From contig JACPYV010000112.1 in NCBI GenBank assembly GCA_016195825.1, positions 1 through 56,055 of the forward strand: 56,055 bases of DNA, given 5' to 3'. Positions 1-8,374 of the stretch are shown one piece after another. The notes beneath the pieces were generated by a model that saw only the letters and a program-made list of their open reading frames with translations, searched no databases and was not told the origin of the DNA. Within the stretch, counting starts at the first letter, position 1, and every line of letters starts with the position of its first letter. A program made the translations under genes and the position numbers. This stretch comes from Burkholderiales bacterium. Lineage in GTDB: Bacteria; Pseudomonadota; Gammaproteobacteria; Burkholderiales; Burkholderiaceae_C.

Positions 1-1539
1 CACATAGGCCTGGGTCGTCGAGATCTCGCGGCCTTCGGCGGTCGGATCCAGCACGGCTTGGAAGGTGGCCAGGTCGGGCGCCTTGAACTGTTCGTCGGCC
101 TTGGCACGGCGGCTGGGCAGGTAGCCGCCCAACGCCTGGCGGCGCTCGTGCAGGTAGCGCATTTCCGGCGTGTCTTCGGCCGGCTTGTAGTACGGCACGC
201 TGGCCAGCTCGCTGTCCGGGATCGGGATGCTGAAGCGGTCGCGGATGTACTTGATGTCCTCGTCGGTCAGCTTCTTGGTCTGGTGGACAGTGTTCTTGCC
301 TTCACCGGCCTTGCCCATGCCGTAGCCCTTGACGGTCTTAACCAGCAGCACGGTGGGCTGGCCCGTCTTGGTGTTGTGCGCGGCGTGGAATGCGGCGTAG
401 ACCTTCTCGGGCTCGTGGCCACCCCGGCGAAGATCGAAAATTTCTTCGTCGCTCATGTGGGCCACAAGCTTGGCGGTCTCGGGGTACTTGCCGAAAAAGT
501 TCTTGCGGACGAACGCACCGTCGTTGGCCTTCATGGCCTGGTAGTCGCCGTCCAGCGTCTCCATCATCAGCTGCTTGAGCTTGCCGCTCTTGTCGCGCGC
601 CAGCAGTTCGTCCCAGCCCTTGCCCCAGATCAGCTTGATCACGTTCCAGCCGGCGCCGCGGAACTCGCCTTCCAGCTCCTGGATGATCTTGCCGTTGCCA
701 CGCACCGGGCCGTCCAGGCGCTGCAGGTTGCAATTGACGACGAACACCAGGTTGTCGAGGTTCTCGCGTACGGCCAGGCCGATGGCGCCCAGGCTCTCCG
801 GCTCGTCCATCTCACCGTCGCCCATGAAGGCCCAGACCTTGCGGTTCTCGGTGTTGGCGATGCCGCGGGCGTGCAGGTACTTCAGGAAGCGCGCCTGGTA
901 GATCGCCATCAGCGGGCCCAGGCCCATGCTGACGGTCGGGAACTGCCAGAAGTTGGGCATCAGCTTCGGGTGCGGGTAGCTGGACAGGCCCTTGCCGTCG
1001 ACTTCCTGGCGGAAGTTGTCCAGCTGCTCTTCGCTCAGGCGGCCTTCCAGGTAGGCGCGGGCGTAAATGCCGGGCGCGCTGTGGCCCTGGATGTAGAGGC
1101 AGTCGCCGCCGTGGTCTTCGCTGGCAGCGTGCCAGAAGTGGTTGAAGCCGGCGCCGAACATGCTGGCCACCGACGCGAACGAGCCGATGTGGCCGCCCAG
1201 GTCGCCGCCGTCGGCGGGGTGCAGTCGGTTGGCGCGCACCACCATCGCCATCGCGTTCCAGCGCATGTAAGCGCGCAAGCGCTTCTCGATCTGGATGTTG
1301 CCGGGGCACCGGGCTTCGGCGTCAGCCTCGATCGTGTTGACGTAGCCGGTCGTGGCCGAGAACGGCAGGTCGATGTTGTGGTGACGCGCGTGCTCCAGCA
1401 TTTCCTCGATCAGGAAGTGCGCGCGCTCGGCACCCTCGCGGTCGATGACGGCCGAAAGGGCATCCAGCCACTCCCGGGTTTCCTGCGGATCGTTGTCATT
1501 CACGGCGGCGCCGGGAAATTCTTGCGGCTGGGCGGACAT
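1..1539 (-). CDS. aceE: pyruvate dehydrogenase E1 component, homodimeric type (partial, N-terminal part)
   Basis: This is the decarboxylating E1 subunit of the pyruvate dehydrogenase complex, which turns pyruvate into the acetyl group on lipoyl-E2 in the cytoplasm. Translation of the minus strand from the ATG at 1539 begins MSAQPQEFPGAAVNDNDPQE and stays open to the window edge, giving 513 codons of a family normally about 890 aa. The thiamine-diphosphate motif is present as GDGEMDEPES followed by NCNLQRLDGPVRGNGK, and HPADGGDLGGHIGSFASVA is typical of homodimeric E1. A purine-rich GGAGACC lies just upstream of the start. The gene diverges from the sensor kinase gene at 1724. The rest of the gene, and probably the E2 and E3 genes, lie off the left edge. 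Confidence 0.97.
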   Translation of the reverse strand, partial: MSAQPQEFPGAAVNDNDPQETREWLDALSAVIDREGAERAHFLIEEMLEHARHHNIDLPFSATTGYVNTIEADAEARCPGNIQIEKRLRAYMRWNAMAMVVRANRLHPADGGDLGGHIGSFASVASMFGAGFNHFWHAASEDHGGDCLYIQGHSAPGIYARAYLEGRLSEEQLDNFRQEVDGKGLSSYPHPKLMPNFWQFPTVSMGLGPLMAIYQARFLKYLHARGIANTENRKVWAFMGDGEMDEPESLGAIGLAVRENLDNLVFVVNCNLQRLDGPVRGNGKIIQELEGEFRGAGWNVIKLIWGKGWDELLARDKSGKLKQLMMETLDGDYQAMKANDGAFVRKNFFGKYPETAKLVAHMSDEEIFDLRRGGHEPEKVYAAFHAAHNTKTGQPTVLLVKTVKGYGMGKAGEGKNTVHQTKKLTDEDIKYIRDRFSIPIPDSELASVPYYKPAEDTPEMRYLHERRQALGGYLPSRRAKADEQFKAPDLATFQAVLDPTAEGREISTTQAYV

Positions 1540-1723
1540 GGCCGGTCTCCTAGTAAATCCGCCTCTGCGGGCGGAAGTGGCTGTTCTAACAGGGTGCAAG
1601 ACGCGAGACCTGGCCCGCGAGCGCGGCGAGTGTCGCACAAGCCTGGTCGTTTCCCAAATGGTGCGAGGTGATTTCTTAATATGAAATATTCATGGCGATG
1701 CAACACGCCCGGATAATTTCCAC
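1540..1723. promoter_or_regulatory. divergent aceE / sensor-kinase intergenic region with AT-rich inverted repeat
   Basis: These 184 nt separate two divergent genes and must hold both promoters. The AT-rich tract at 1673-1693 stands out in a GC-rich genome. It contains the inverted repeat ATGAA-ATA-TTCAT at 1681-1693. Read on the minus strand, the same tract gives TATTAA, a plausible -10 for aceE. Whether the repeat is an operator, and for which protein, is not shown by the sequence. Confidence 0.4.
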
Positions 1724-4321
1724 ATGCCCGTCGACACCCCAGCTCCCGAGATCCGCAGCCGCGGCCAACGCCTGCTCGTGCCACTGCGCCGCCTCGTCGC
1801 GACCTGGTGGTTCCGGCAGTCGCCCTCGCGCCAGGACCACCTGGCGACACTGGGCCCGCTGATCTCGGTGCTGCTGTTCCTGGCGGCCATCATTTCGGCC
1901 TTCTGGTACCTGCGCAACGAGGAAATCGAGCGGGAGACCGAATCCGTCAAGCGCGACACCGAGATCGCCCAGCAGCAGATTCGCCTGCGCCTGATTGAGA
2001 ACCAGGAGCAGTTGGTGCGCATTGCGCGCGAGGTCGTCACGCGGCAGATCGACGCGCACGAGTTCTCTGCCCAGGCGCAGGCCTTCGCGCGCGAGCGCCC
2101 CGAGCTGACCCATGTGACCTGGCTGAGCGCACGACGCGAGCGCCGCAGCAGCGTCGGCGCGGCGGGCTTCCAGGCCGACGGGCTGATGACGGCGGATGGC
2201 GACGACCCGTCCATGCCCATGCCGAACCAGTCCAACGCGGCCGAGATCGCCTTCGAGGCGGCCAAGGAGCGCCGCCAGCCGATCTACTCGCCACCATTCA
2301 CGGACAGCAACGGCACCACCGTCTTCCAGCTGCACATCCCGCTGATCGACCGCGGCGGCTTTGCCGGCGTGCTGATCGCCGAATACACCGTCGAAGCGCT
2401 GCTGCGCTACTACGTGCCCAGCGAGGTGGCCACGCGCCACACCATCGCCGTGCTGGATGCGCGGGACCAAACCGTCAGCAGCACCGTCACGCCCATGCCC
2501 GGGCAGGGCCATCGCCGCGCATCGCTGCTGCACGACGTTCCGCTGGCGCCCGCGCTCAACGGCCTGGTGCTGCGCGGCCAGGGCTGGCGCACATCCATCG
2601 GCCTCATCAGCAACACGCTGTTCTGGATGGTGCTGGCCCTTGCCGGCCTGACGGTGTGGATGCTGCTGGGCACCTGGCGCCACATGCGCCGGCGCACGCA
2701 GATCCAGAACGCGCTGACGCTGGAGACCAACTTCCGCCGGGCGATGGAGAACTCCATGCTGACCGGCATGCGCGCCATGGACATGGACACGCGCATCACC
2801 TACGTGAACCCGGCCTTCTGCGCAATGACCGGCTTCTCGGAGGCTGACCTGGTAGGCCGCACGCCGCCCTACCCCTTCTGGCCCACGGACCGGCGCGAAG
2901 AGAACGCGCGCCTGTTGCAGCAGGAGCTGCAGGGCCGCAGCCCCTCGGGCGGCGTGGAGGTGAAGATCCAGCGCAAGGACGGCAGCCAGTTCGACGCCCG
3001 CGTCTACGTGTCGCCGCTGGTGGACACCAAGGGCAAGCAGACCGGCTGGATGACCTCGATGACCAACATCACCGAGGCAAAGCGCGTGCGCGACCAGCTG
3101 TCGGCCTCTCATGAGCGCTTCACCACCGTGCTGGAAGGCCTGGATGCGGCCGTGTCCGTGCTGTCGGTGACGCCGCCCGAGCTGCTGTTCGCCAACCGCA
3201 GCTACCGCCTGTGGTTCGGCGCCGACCCGGCCGGCCACGCGCTGCTGGCCGGCGGCCACCTGCTGGGCACGACCAGCCGCCGCGGCCCGCTGGACGACGC
3301 CGGAGCCGGATTTGACGAGGTGGACGACTACTCGGGCCTGCCCGCCGAGGCGCTGACCGAGACCGGCTCGGACCCGCGCGAGGTCTATGTCGAGTCGCTG
3401 GCCATGTGGTTCGACGTGCGCGCCCGCTACCTGCAATGGACCGACGGGCGCCTGGCGCAGATGCTGATCGCCACCGACATCACCATGCGCCGCCACGCCG
3501 AGGCCCAGGCCGCCCAGCAGGCCGAGAAGGCCCAGGTGACCAGCCGGCTGATGACCATGGGCGAGATGGCCTCCAGCGTGGCCCACGAGCTGAACCAGCC
3601 GCTGACGGCCATCACCAACTACTGCAATGGCATGGTCAGCCGCGTACGCGCGGACAGCATCGACAATGACGCGCTGATGGCGGCGCTCACCAAGACGGCC
3701 AAGCAGGCCGAGCGGGCCGGCCAGATCATTCACCGCATCCGCAACTTCGTGAAGCGCAGCGAGCCGCAGCGCCAGCCCGCCCACGCGGCCGACATCGTCG
3801 AGGACGCGGTGGAGCTGGCCGGCATTGAGCTGCGTCGCCGCAACGTGGCCATCCACACGTACGTCGCGCAACGCCTGCCGCAACTGCAGGTCGACCCCAT
3901 CCTGATCGAGCAGGTGCTGATGAACCTGCTGAAAAACGCCGCCGAGGCCATCGACAACGCATCGCTGCCGACGTCGCGCCGCCACATCGAGCTGCGTGTA
4001 GTGCCCAAGCACAGCGCCGAGATGGGCGGGCAGATCGAGTTCTCGGTGACCGACATGGGCCCGGGCCTGCCCGATGAAGTCATCGCGCGCATGTACGAAG
4101 CCTTCTTCTCCACCAAGGCCGACGGGCTGGGCATCGGATTAGGGTTATGCCGGTCTATCGTCGAGTCCCACCAGGGCCGGATAAAAGCAGAGAACCTCTA
4201 CAATGGTTCCTTGGTTGTCGGCTGCAGATTCGCCTTCACGATTCCAGTCACGATCACCTCAGAACACCTGCGACAAGAAGCCGCTGGCGCTGCTCAGAGA
4301 ACCGAACCCACCACACCATGA
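1724..4321 (+). CDS. membrane-bound PAS sensor histidine kinase (FixL-like)
   Basis: An 865-aa sensor kinase of a two-component system. A membrane segment near residues 44-66 (LISVLLFLAAIISAFWYL) and another near 293-315 (FWMVLALAGLTVWMLLG) bracket a periplasmic sensor domain of about 230 aa. Two PAS-like domains follow (about 335-455 and 465-590). The HisKA domain has the phospho-acceptor in AHELNQPL (His621), and the HATPase has LLKNAAEAI, DMGPGLP and GLGIGLGLCRSIVE. The stop codon overlaps the ATG of the response regulator (ATGA), so the two are co-translated partners. No clear Shine-Dalgarno precedes the ATG. The kinase resembles FixL/DctB-type kinases, but there is no evidence here of a haem PAS, so the signal is unknown. 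Confidence 0.93.
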   Translation: MPVDTPAPEIRSRGQRLLVPLRRLVATWWFRQSPSRQDHLATLGPLISVLLFLAAIISAFWYLRNEEIERETESVKRDTEIAQQQIRLRLIENQEQLVRIAREVVTRQIDAHEFSAQAQAFARERPELTHVTWLSARRERRSSVGAAGFQADGLMTADGDDPSMPMPNQSNAAEIAFEAAKERRQPIYSPPFTDSNGTTVFQLHIPLIDRGGFAGVLIAEYTVEALLRYYVPSEVATRHTIAVLDARDQTVSSTVTPMPGQGHRRASLLHDVPLAPALNGLVLRGQGWRTSIGLISNTLFWMVLALAGLTVWMLLGTWRHMRRRTQIQNALTLETNFRRAMENSMLTGMRAMDMDTRITYVNPAFCAMTGFSEADLVGRTPPYPFWPTDRREENARLLQQELQGRSPSGGVEVKIQRKDGSQFDARVYVSPLVDTKGKQTGWMTSMTNITEAKRVRDQLSASHERFTTVLEGLDAAVSVLSVTPPELLFANRSYRLWFGADPAGHALLAGGHLLGTTSRRGPLDDAGAGFDEVDDYSGLPAEALTETGSDPREVYVESLAMWFDVRARYLQWTDGRLAQMLIATDITMRRHAEAQAAQQAEKAQVTSRLMTMGEMASSVAHELNQPLTAITNYCNGMVSRVRADSIDNDALMAALTKTAKQAERAGQIIHRIRNFVKRSEPQRQPAHAADIVEDAVELAGIELRRRNVAIHTYVAQRLPQLQVDPILIEQVLMNLLKNAAEAIDNASLPTSRRHIELRVVPKHSAEMGGQIEFSVTDMGPGLPDEVIARMYEAFFSTKADGLGIGLGLCRSIVESHQGRIKAENLYNGSLVVGCRFAFTIPVTITSEHLRQEAAGAAQRTEPTTP

Positions 4322-4941
4322 GCTTGATCCCGAAGAAGGGCAACGTTTACGTTGTCGATGACGACGAAGCGGTCCGCGACTCCCTGCAATGGCTGCTCGA
4401 AGGCAAGGACTACCGGGTCAAGTGCTTTGACTCCGCCGAATCCTTCCTGGCCCGTTACGACCCTCGCGAGGTCGCCTGCCTGATTGCCGACATCCGCATG
4501 GACGGCATGACCGGCCTGGAACTGCAGGACCGCCTCATCGAGCGCAAGAGCCCCCTGCCCATTGTCTTCATCACCGGCCACGGTGACGTGCCCATGGCCG
4601 TGCAGACGATGAAGAAGGGTGCGATGGACTTCATCGAGAAGCCCTTCAAGGAAGAAGAGCTGCTGGCGCTGGTGGAGCGCATGCTCGACCAAGCCCGCGA
4701 GGCCTTCTCCAGCCACCAGGAAGCCGCCAGCCGCGACGCCCTGTTGGCCCGCCTGACCACGCGTGAAGCGCAAGTGCTGGAGCGCATCGTCGCCGGCCGC
4801 TTGAACAAGCAGATTGCCGATGACCTCGGCATCAGCATCAAGACGGTCGAGGCCCACCGCGCCAACATCATGGAAAAGCTCAACGCCAACACGGTGGCCG
4901 ATCTGCTGAAGATCGCACTCGGTGCCACCGCCAAGGCTTGA
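4318..4941 (+). CDS. FixJ/NarL-type response regulator
   Basis: A 207-aa transcriptional response regulator and the partner of the kinase just upstream. I place the start at the ATG overlapping the kinase stop ([19 protein letters not shown]), not at an earlier in-frame codon inside the kinase gene. The receiver domain spans about 9-122 with the acidic pocket VVDDDE, phospho-acceptor Asp58 in [10 protein letters not shown], Thr in ITGHGD and Lys in IEKPF. The C-terminal LuxR-type HTH (about 140-205) contains [19 protein letters not shown] and [17 protein letters not shown]. Targets are not evident. The short intergenic region before folD holds a terminator, so folD is probably transcribed separately. 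From general knowledge, this pair is commonly next to aceE in Burkholderiales. Confidence 0.94.
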   Translation: MSLIPKKGNVYVVDDDEAVRDSLQWLLEGKDYRVKCFDSAESFLARYDPREVACLIADIRMDGMTGLELQDRLIERKSPLPIVFITGHGDVPMAVQTMKKGAMDFIEKPFKEEELLALVERMLDQAREAFSSHQEAASRDALLARLTTREAQVLERIVAGRLNKQIADDLGISIKTVEAHRANIMEKLNANTVADLLKIALGATAKA

Positions 4942-4956
4942 CCACCTGACTCCCCC

Positions 4957-4985
4957 AAAGGCCGCTGCTCACCCAGCGGCCTTTT
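4957..4985 (+). terminator. rho-independent terminator after the response regulator
   Basis: An 11-bp perfect stem, AAAGGCCGCTG (4957-4967) and CAGCGGCCTTT (4974-4984), with a 6-nt loop CTCACC, ends in a short run of T. It lies 15 nt after the regulator stop and 24 nt before the folD start, separating the two transcription units. Confidence 0.9.
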
Positions 4986-5008
4986 GCATTCCAGAAAGCA
5001 GCATTGAC

Positions 5009-5869
5009 ATGACCGCCCAACTGATCGACGGCCTCGCCCTGTCCAAAGCCACCCGCGCCGAAGTCGCGCAACGCGCCGCCAAGCTGACAGCCCAGGGCAA
5101 GCAGCCCGGCCTCGCCGTCGTGCTGGTAGGCGACAACCCGGCCAGCCAGGTCTACGTTCGCAACAAGGTCAAGGCTTGCGAGGAAGCTGGCATCCACTCG
5201 GTGCTGGAGAAGTACGACGCCACCATGACCGAGGCCGAACTGCTGGCCCGCGTCGACGCGCTGAACAACGACCCGACCATCCATGGCATCCTGGTGCAGC
5301 TGCCGCTGCCCAAGCACATCGACGACCACAAGGTCATCGAATCCATCTCGCCCGCCAAGGACGTGGACGGCTTCCACGTCGCCAGCGCCGGCGCGCTGAT
5401 GGTGGGTGAGCCCGGCTTCAAGGCCTGCACGCCCTATGGCTGCATGAAGATGCTGGAGAGCATCGGCATGAAGGACTTGAAGGGCAAGCATGCCGTCGTC
5501 ATCGGCCGCAGCAACATCGTGGGCAAGCCCATGGCCATGATGCTGTTGGCCGCAAACGCCACGGTCACCGTCTGCCACAGCGGCACGGCCGACCTGCGCG
5601 CCATGACCGCCCAAGCCGATGTCATCGTCGCCGCGGTGGGCAAGCGCAACGTGCTGACGGCCGACATGGTCAAGCCCGGCGCCGTCGTCATCGACGTGGG
5701 CATGAACCGCAATGACGAGGGAAAGCTCTGCGGCGACGTGGACTTCGACGGCGTCAAGCAAGTTGCCGGCTGGATCACCCCTGTGCCGGGCGGGGTCGGT
5801 CCGATGACGATTGCCATGCTCCTGGTGAATACGCTTGAATCGGCAGAGCGCAGCCTCACGTCGAACTGA
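5009..5869 (+). CDS. folD: bifunctional methylenetetrahydrofolate dehydrogenase / methenyltetrahydrofolate cyclohydrolase
   Basis: A 286-aa cytoplasmic enzyme interconverting 5,10-methylene-THF, 5,10-methenyl-THF and 10-formyl-THF with NADP. The start is the ATG at 5009 ([19 protein letters not shown]); an earlier in-frame codon would run back through the terminator. Diagnostic features are [19 protein letters not shown] with the catalytic Tyr/Lys pair, [17 protein letters not shown], the nucleotide-binding [16 protein letters not shown] and the C-terminal signature [15 protein letters not shown]. Length is typical of the family. The stop codon is followed after one base by the prlC start, so the two genes form an operon. 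Confidence 0.98.
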   Translation: MTAQLIDGLALSKATRAEVAQRAAKLTAQGKQPGLAVVLVGDNPASQVYVRNKVKACEEAGIHSVLEKYDATMTEAELLARVDALNNDPTIHGILVQLPLPKHIDDHKVIESISPAKDVDGFHVASAGALMVGEPGFKACTPYGCMKMLESIGMKDLKGKHAVVIGRSNIVGKPMAMMLLAANATVTVCHSGTADLRAMTAQADVIVAAVGKRNVLTADMVKPGAVVIDVGMNRNDEGKLCGDVDFDGVKQVAGWITPVPGGVGPMTIAMLLVNTLESAERSLTSN

Positions 5870-5870
5870 T

Positions 5871-7859
5871 ATGACCAATCCCCTGCTCTCAACCGCCGCC
5901 CTGCCCAACTTCGCGGCCATCCAGCCCGAACACGTTCAGCCAGCCATCACCGAACTGCTGGCCGCCGCGCAAGCCGCGCTCGATGAGGCGACCAAGCCCG
6001 AAACGCCGGCCGACTACGACGCGCTCTCGCGCATCCTGGACACGACGACCGAGCACCTCGGTGCAGCCTGGGGCGCCGTGGGCCACCTGAATGCCGTGGC
6101 CGACACGCCGGCGCTGCGTGAGGCCTACAACGCGATGCTTCCGGCCGTCACCGAGTTCAGCACGGCCATGGGCGCCAACGAAGCGCTATTCGCCAAGTAC
6201 AAGGCAGTCCTCGCCGTGCAGGGCTCCAGCTTGAGCGCCCCGCGCCAGCAGGTGCTCAAGCACGCGATCCGAAATTTCGTGCTGTCCGGCGCCGAACTGC
6301 AGGGTGCCGCCCGCGAGCGTTACGCTGCCATCCAGGAGCGAAGCGCCGAGTTGCAGCAGCAGTTCAGCGAGCATGTCCTGGACGCGACCGACGGCTGGAG
6401 CTACGTCGCCAAGGCCGAAGAACTGGCCGGCGTACCACAGGACGTGCTGGATGCCACCAAGCTGGACGACGGTGGTCACAAGCTGACGCTGCATTTCCCG
6501 TGCTACCTGCCCGTCATGCAGTACGCCGAGAGCCGCGAGTTGCGCGAGAAGCTCTACCGCGCCTACGTGACCCGCGCGAGCGAGAGCGGCAAGCCGGAAT
6601 GGGACAACACGGCCGCGATGCGCGAGATCGTCTCACTGCGGCAGGAAGAGGCGCAGCTGCTGGGTTATGCCAGCTTTGCCGAGGTGTCGCTGGCACCCAA
6701 GATGGCATCCTCGCCAGACGAAGTGAAGACCTTCCTGCGCGACCTTGCCAAGCGCGCCCGGCCCTTCGCCGAGAAGGACCTGGCCGAACTGCGCGAGTTC
6801 GCCAAGGGCTCGCCGCTGGAAGCCTGGGACGTGTCTTACTGGAGCGAGAAGCTCAAGGAGGCCCGCTATGCCTTCAGCGACCAAACGGTGAAGCAGTACT
6901 TCACCGCTCCCAAGGTCGTGGCCGGACTGTTCTCCATCATCGAGCGGCTGTTCGACGTGTCCATCGCCGAGGCCAGCGCACCGGTCTGGAACGACACCGT
7001 CAAGTTCTACGAACTCAGGCGCGGCGGCCAGCTGATCGCGCAGTTCTACCTGGACCTCTTCGCCCGGCCGGGCAAACGCCCCGGCGCCTGGATGGACGAG
7101 GTGCGTAGCCGCTGGCTCAAGCCCACGGGCGAACAGCAGACGCCGGTCGCCCAGTTGGTCTGCAACTTCGCGTCACCGGTCGGCGACCGGCCTGCGCTGC
7201 TGACGCATGACGACGTCATCACCCTCTTCCATGAGTTCGGCCACGGCCTGCACCACATGCTGACGCAGGTCAACGACCTGGGCGTGTCGGGCATCTCCGG
7301 CGTTGAGTGGGACGCCGTCGAGCTGCCCAGCCAGTTCATGGAGAACTTCTGCTGGGAGTGGGACGTGCTCTGCCAGCTCAGCGGCCACGTCGACACGGGC
7401 GAGCCGCTGCCGCGCGAGCTGTTCGACAAGATGACGGCGGCCAAGAATTTCCAGAGTGGCCTGATGACGCTGCGCCAGATCGAGTTCGCGCTGTTCGACA
7501 TGCGCCTGCATGGTGAGCCGGGCGCGGAAGCCGATGTGCAGAAAGTGCTGGACGAGGTGCGCGCCGAGGTCGCCGTTCTGGTCCCGCCGGCCTTCAACCG
7601 CTTCCAGCACAGCTTCTCGCACGTCTTCGCGGGCGGCTACGCGGCGGGCTACTACAGCTACAAGTGGGCGGAGCTGCTCAGCGCAGATGCCTGGAGCGCG
7701 TTTGAGGAAGAAGGCGTGTTCAACGCCGCCACCGGCAAGCGCTTCCTGGCCGAAGTGCTGGAGCAAGGCGGCGCACGCGACGCCATCGACAACTTCAAGG
7801 CCTTCCGCGGCCGCGAGCCGACGATAGACGCACTGCTGCGCCACCAAGGGATGGCGTGA
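5871..7859 (+). CDS. prlC: oligopeptidase A, M3 family zinc metallopeptidase
   Basis: A 662-aa cytosolic metallopeptidase that degrades oligopeptides and cleaved signal peptides. The chosen ATG is one base after the folD stop and gives MTNPLLSTAALPNFAAIQPEH, a typical M3A N-terminus. The zinc site HEFGH is at residues 454-458, followed by GISGVEWDAVELPSQFMENF, which carries the third zinc ligand Glu. The C-terminal HVFAGGYAAGYYSYKWAE is also characteristic of this family. Length is close to the E. coli enzyme (about 680). The next gene begins with a GTG that overlaps this stop (GTGA). Confidence 0.96.
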   Translation: MTNPLLSTAALPNFAAIQPEHVQPAITELLAAAQAALDEATKPETPADYDALSRILDTTTEHLGAAWGAVGHLNAVADTPALREAYNAMLPAVTEFSTAMGANEALFAKYKAVLAVQGSSLSAPRQQVLKHAIRNFVLSGAELQGAARERYAAIQERSAELQQQFSEHVLDATDGWSYVAKAEELAGVPQDVLDATKLDDGGHKLTLHFPCYLPVMQYAESRELREKLYRAYVTRASESGKPEWDNTAAMREIVSLRQEEAQLLGYASFAEVSLAPKMASSPDEVKTFLRDLAKRARPFAEKDLAELREFAKGSPLEAWDVSYWSEKLKEARYAFSDQTVKQYFTAPKVVAGLFSIIERLFDVSIAEASAPVWNDTVKFYELRRGGQLIAQFYLDLFARPGKRPGAWMDEVRSRWLKPTGEQQTPVAQLVCNFASPVGDRPALLTHDDVITLFHEFGHGLHHMLTQVNDLGVSGISGVEWDAVELPSQFMENFCWEWDVLCQLSGHVDTGEPLPRELFDKMTAAKNFQSGLMTLRQIEFALFDMRLHGEPGAEADVQKVLDEVRAEVAVLVPPAFNRFQHSFSHVFAGGYAAGYYSYKWAELLSADAWSAFEEEGVFNAATGKRFLAEVLEQGGARDAIDNFKAFRGREPTIDALLRHQGMA

Positions 7860-8374
7860 CCCGCTACGTCGCCCTGTGGCGCGGCATCAACGTCGGCAAG
7901 GCCAAGCGGCTGGCGATGGCTGACCTCAAGGCCTTGCTGGCTGAACTCGGCGCGACCCAGGTGACCACGCTGCTGAACAGCGGCAACGCAGTGTTCGACG
8001 CGAAGAAGAAGCTCACGGCCAGCCAGATCCGTGCGGCGGTGGCACAGAAGCTGGGCGTCGATGCCGCCGTCATCCTGAAGACGGCCGACGAGTGGGCGGC
8101 CATCGCCGCGCCACATGGCATCGAGCAGGCCGACGACCCCAGCCGCCTGCTGGTCGCCGTGACGGCGGACGCCACCACGCTGCAGACCGCCGCCGGCATC
8201 GCCACACAAGGCGACGAACGCTTCGTCGTCACCGCGCACGCGGCCTACCTGTGGTGCGCCCACGGCATTCTGGAGAGCAAGGCCGGTGTCGCGCTGCTGA
8301 AGAAGCTCGGCGATGGCGGCACGACACGCAACTGGGCGACTGTCGAGAAGATCAACGCGCTGCTGGCGCAGTAA
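7856..8374 (+). CDS. DUF1697 family protein
   Basis: A 172-aa cytoplasmic protein of the DUF1697 family, recognised from the N-terminus RYVALWRGINVGKAKRLAM, the LLNSGNAVF segment and the central KTADEWAAI. The start is a GTG overlapping the prlC stop (GTGA), which implies translational coupling. The family has no established function that I know. It is the last gene of the folD-prlC operon and converges with the SulP transporter gene, whose stop overlaps its 3' end by 23 nt. Confidence 0.88.
   Translation: MTRYVALWRGINVGKAKRLAMADLKALLAELGATQVTTLLNSGNAVFDAKKKLTASQIRAAVAQKLGVDAAVILKTADEWAAIAAPHGIEQADDPSRLLVAVTADATTLQTAAGIATQGDERFVVTAHAAYLWCAHGILESKAGVALLKKLGDGGTTRNWATVEKINALLAQ

Noticed and set aside
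58..1671. Long plus-strand open frame opposite aceE
   Set aside because: It is the antisense shadow of aceE; the minus strand encodes a clear E1 protein with ThDP motifs, and the plus-strand product matches nothing.
1676..4012. 778-aa minus-strand open frame
   Set aside because: Antisense shadow of the sensor kinase gene, typical of high-GC DNA; its composition is rich in Arg/His/Ala/Val, with no domain.
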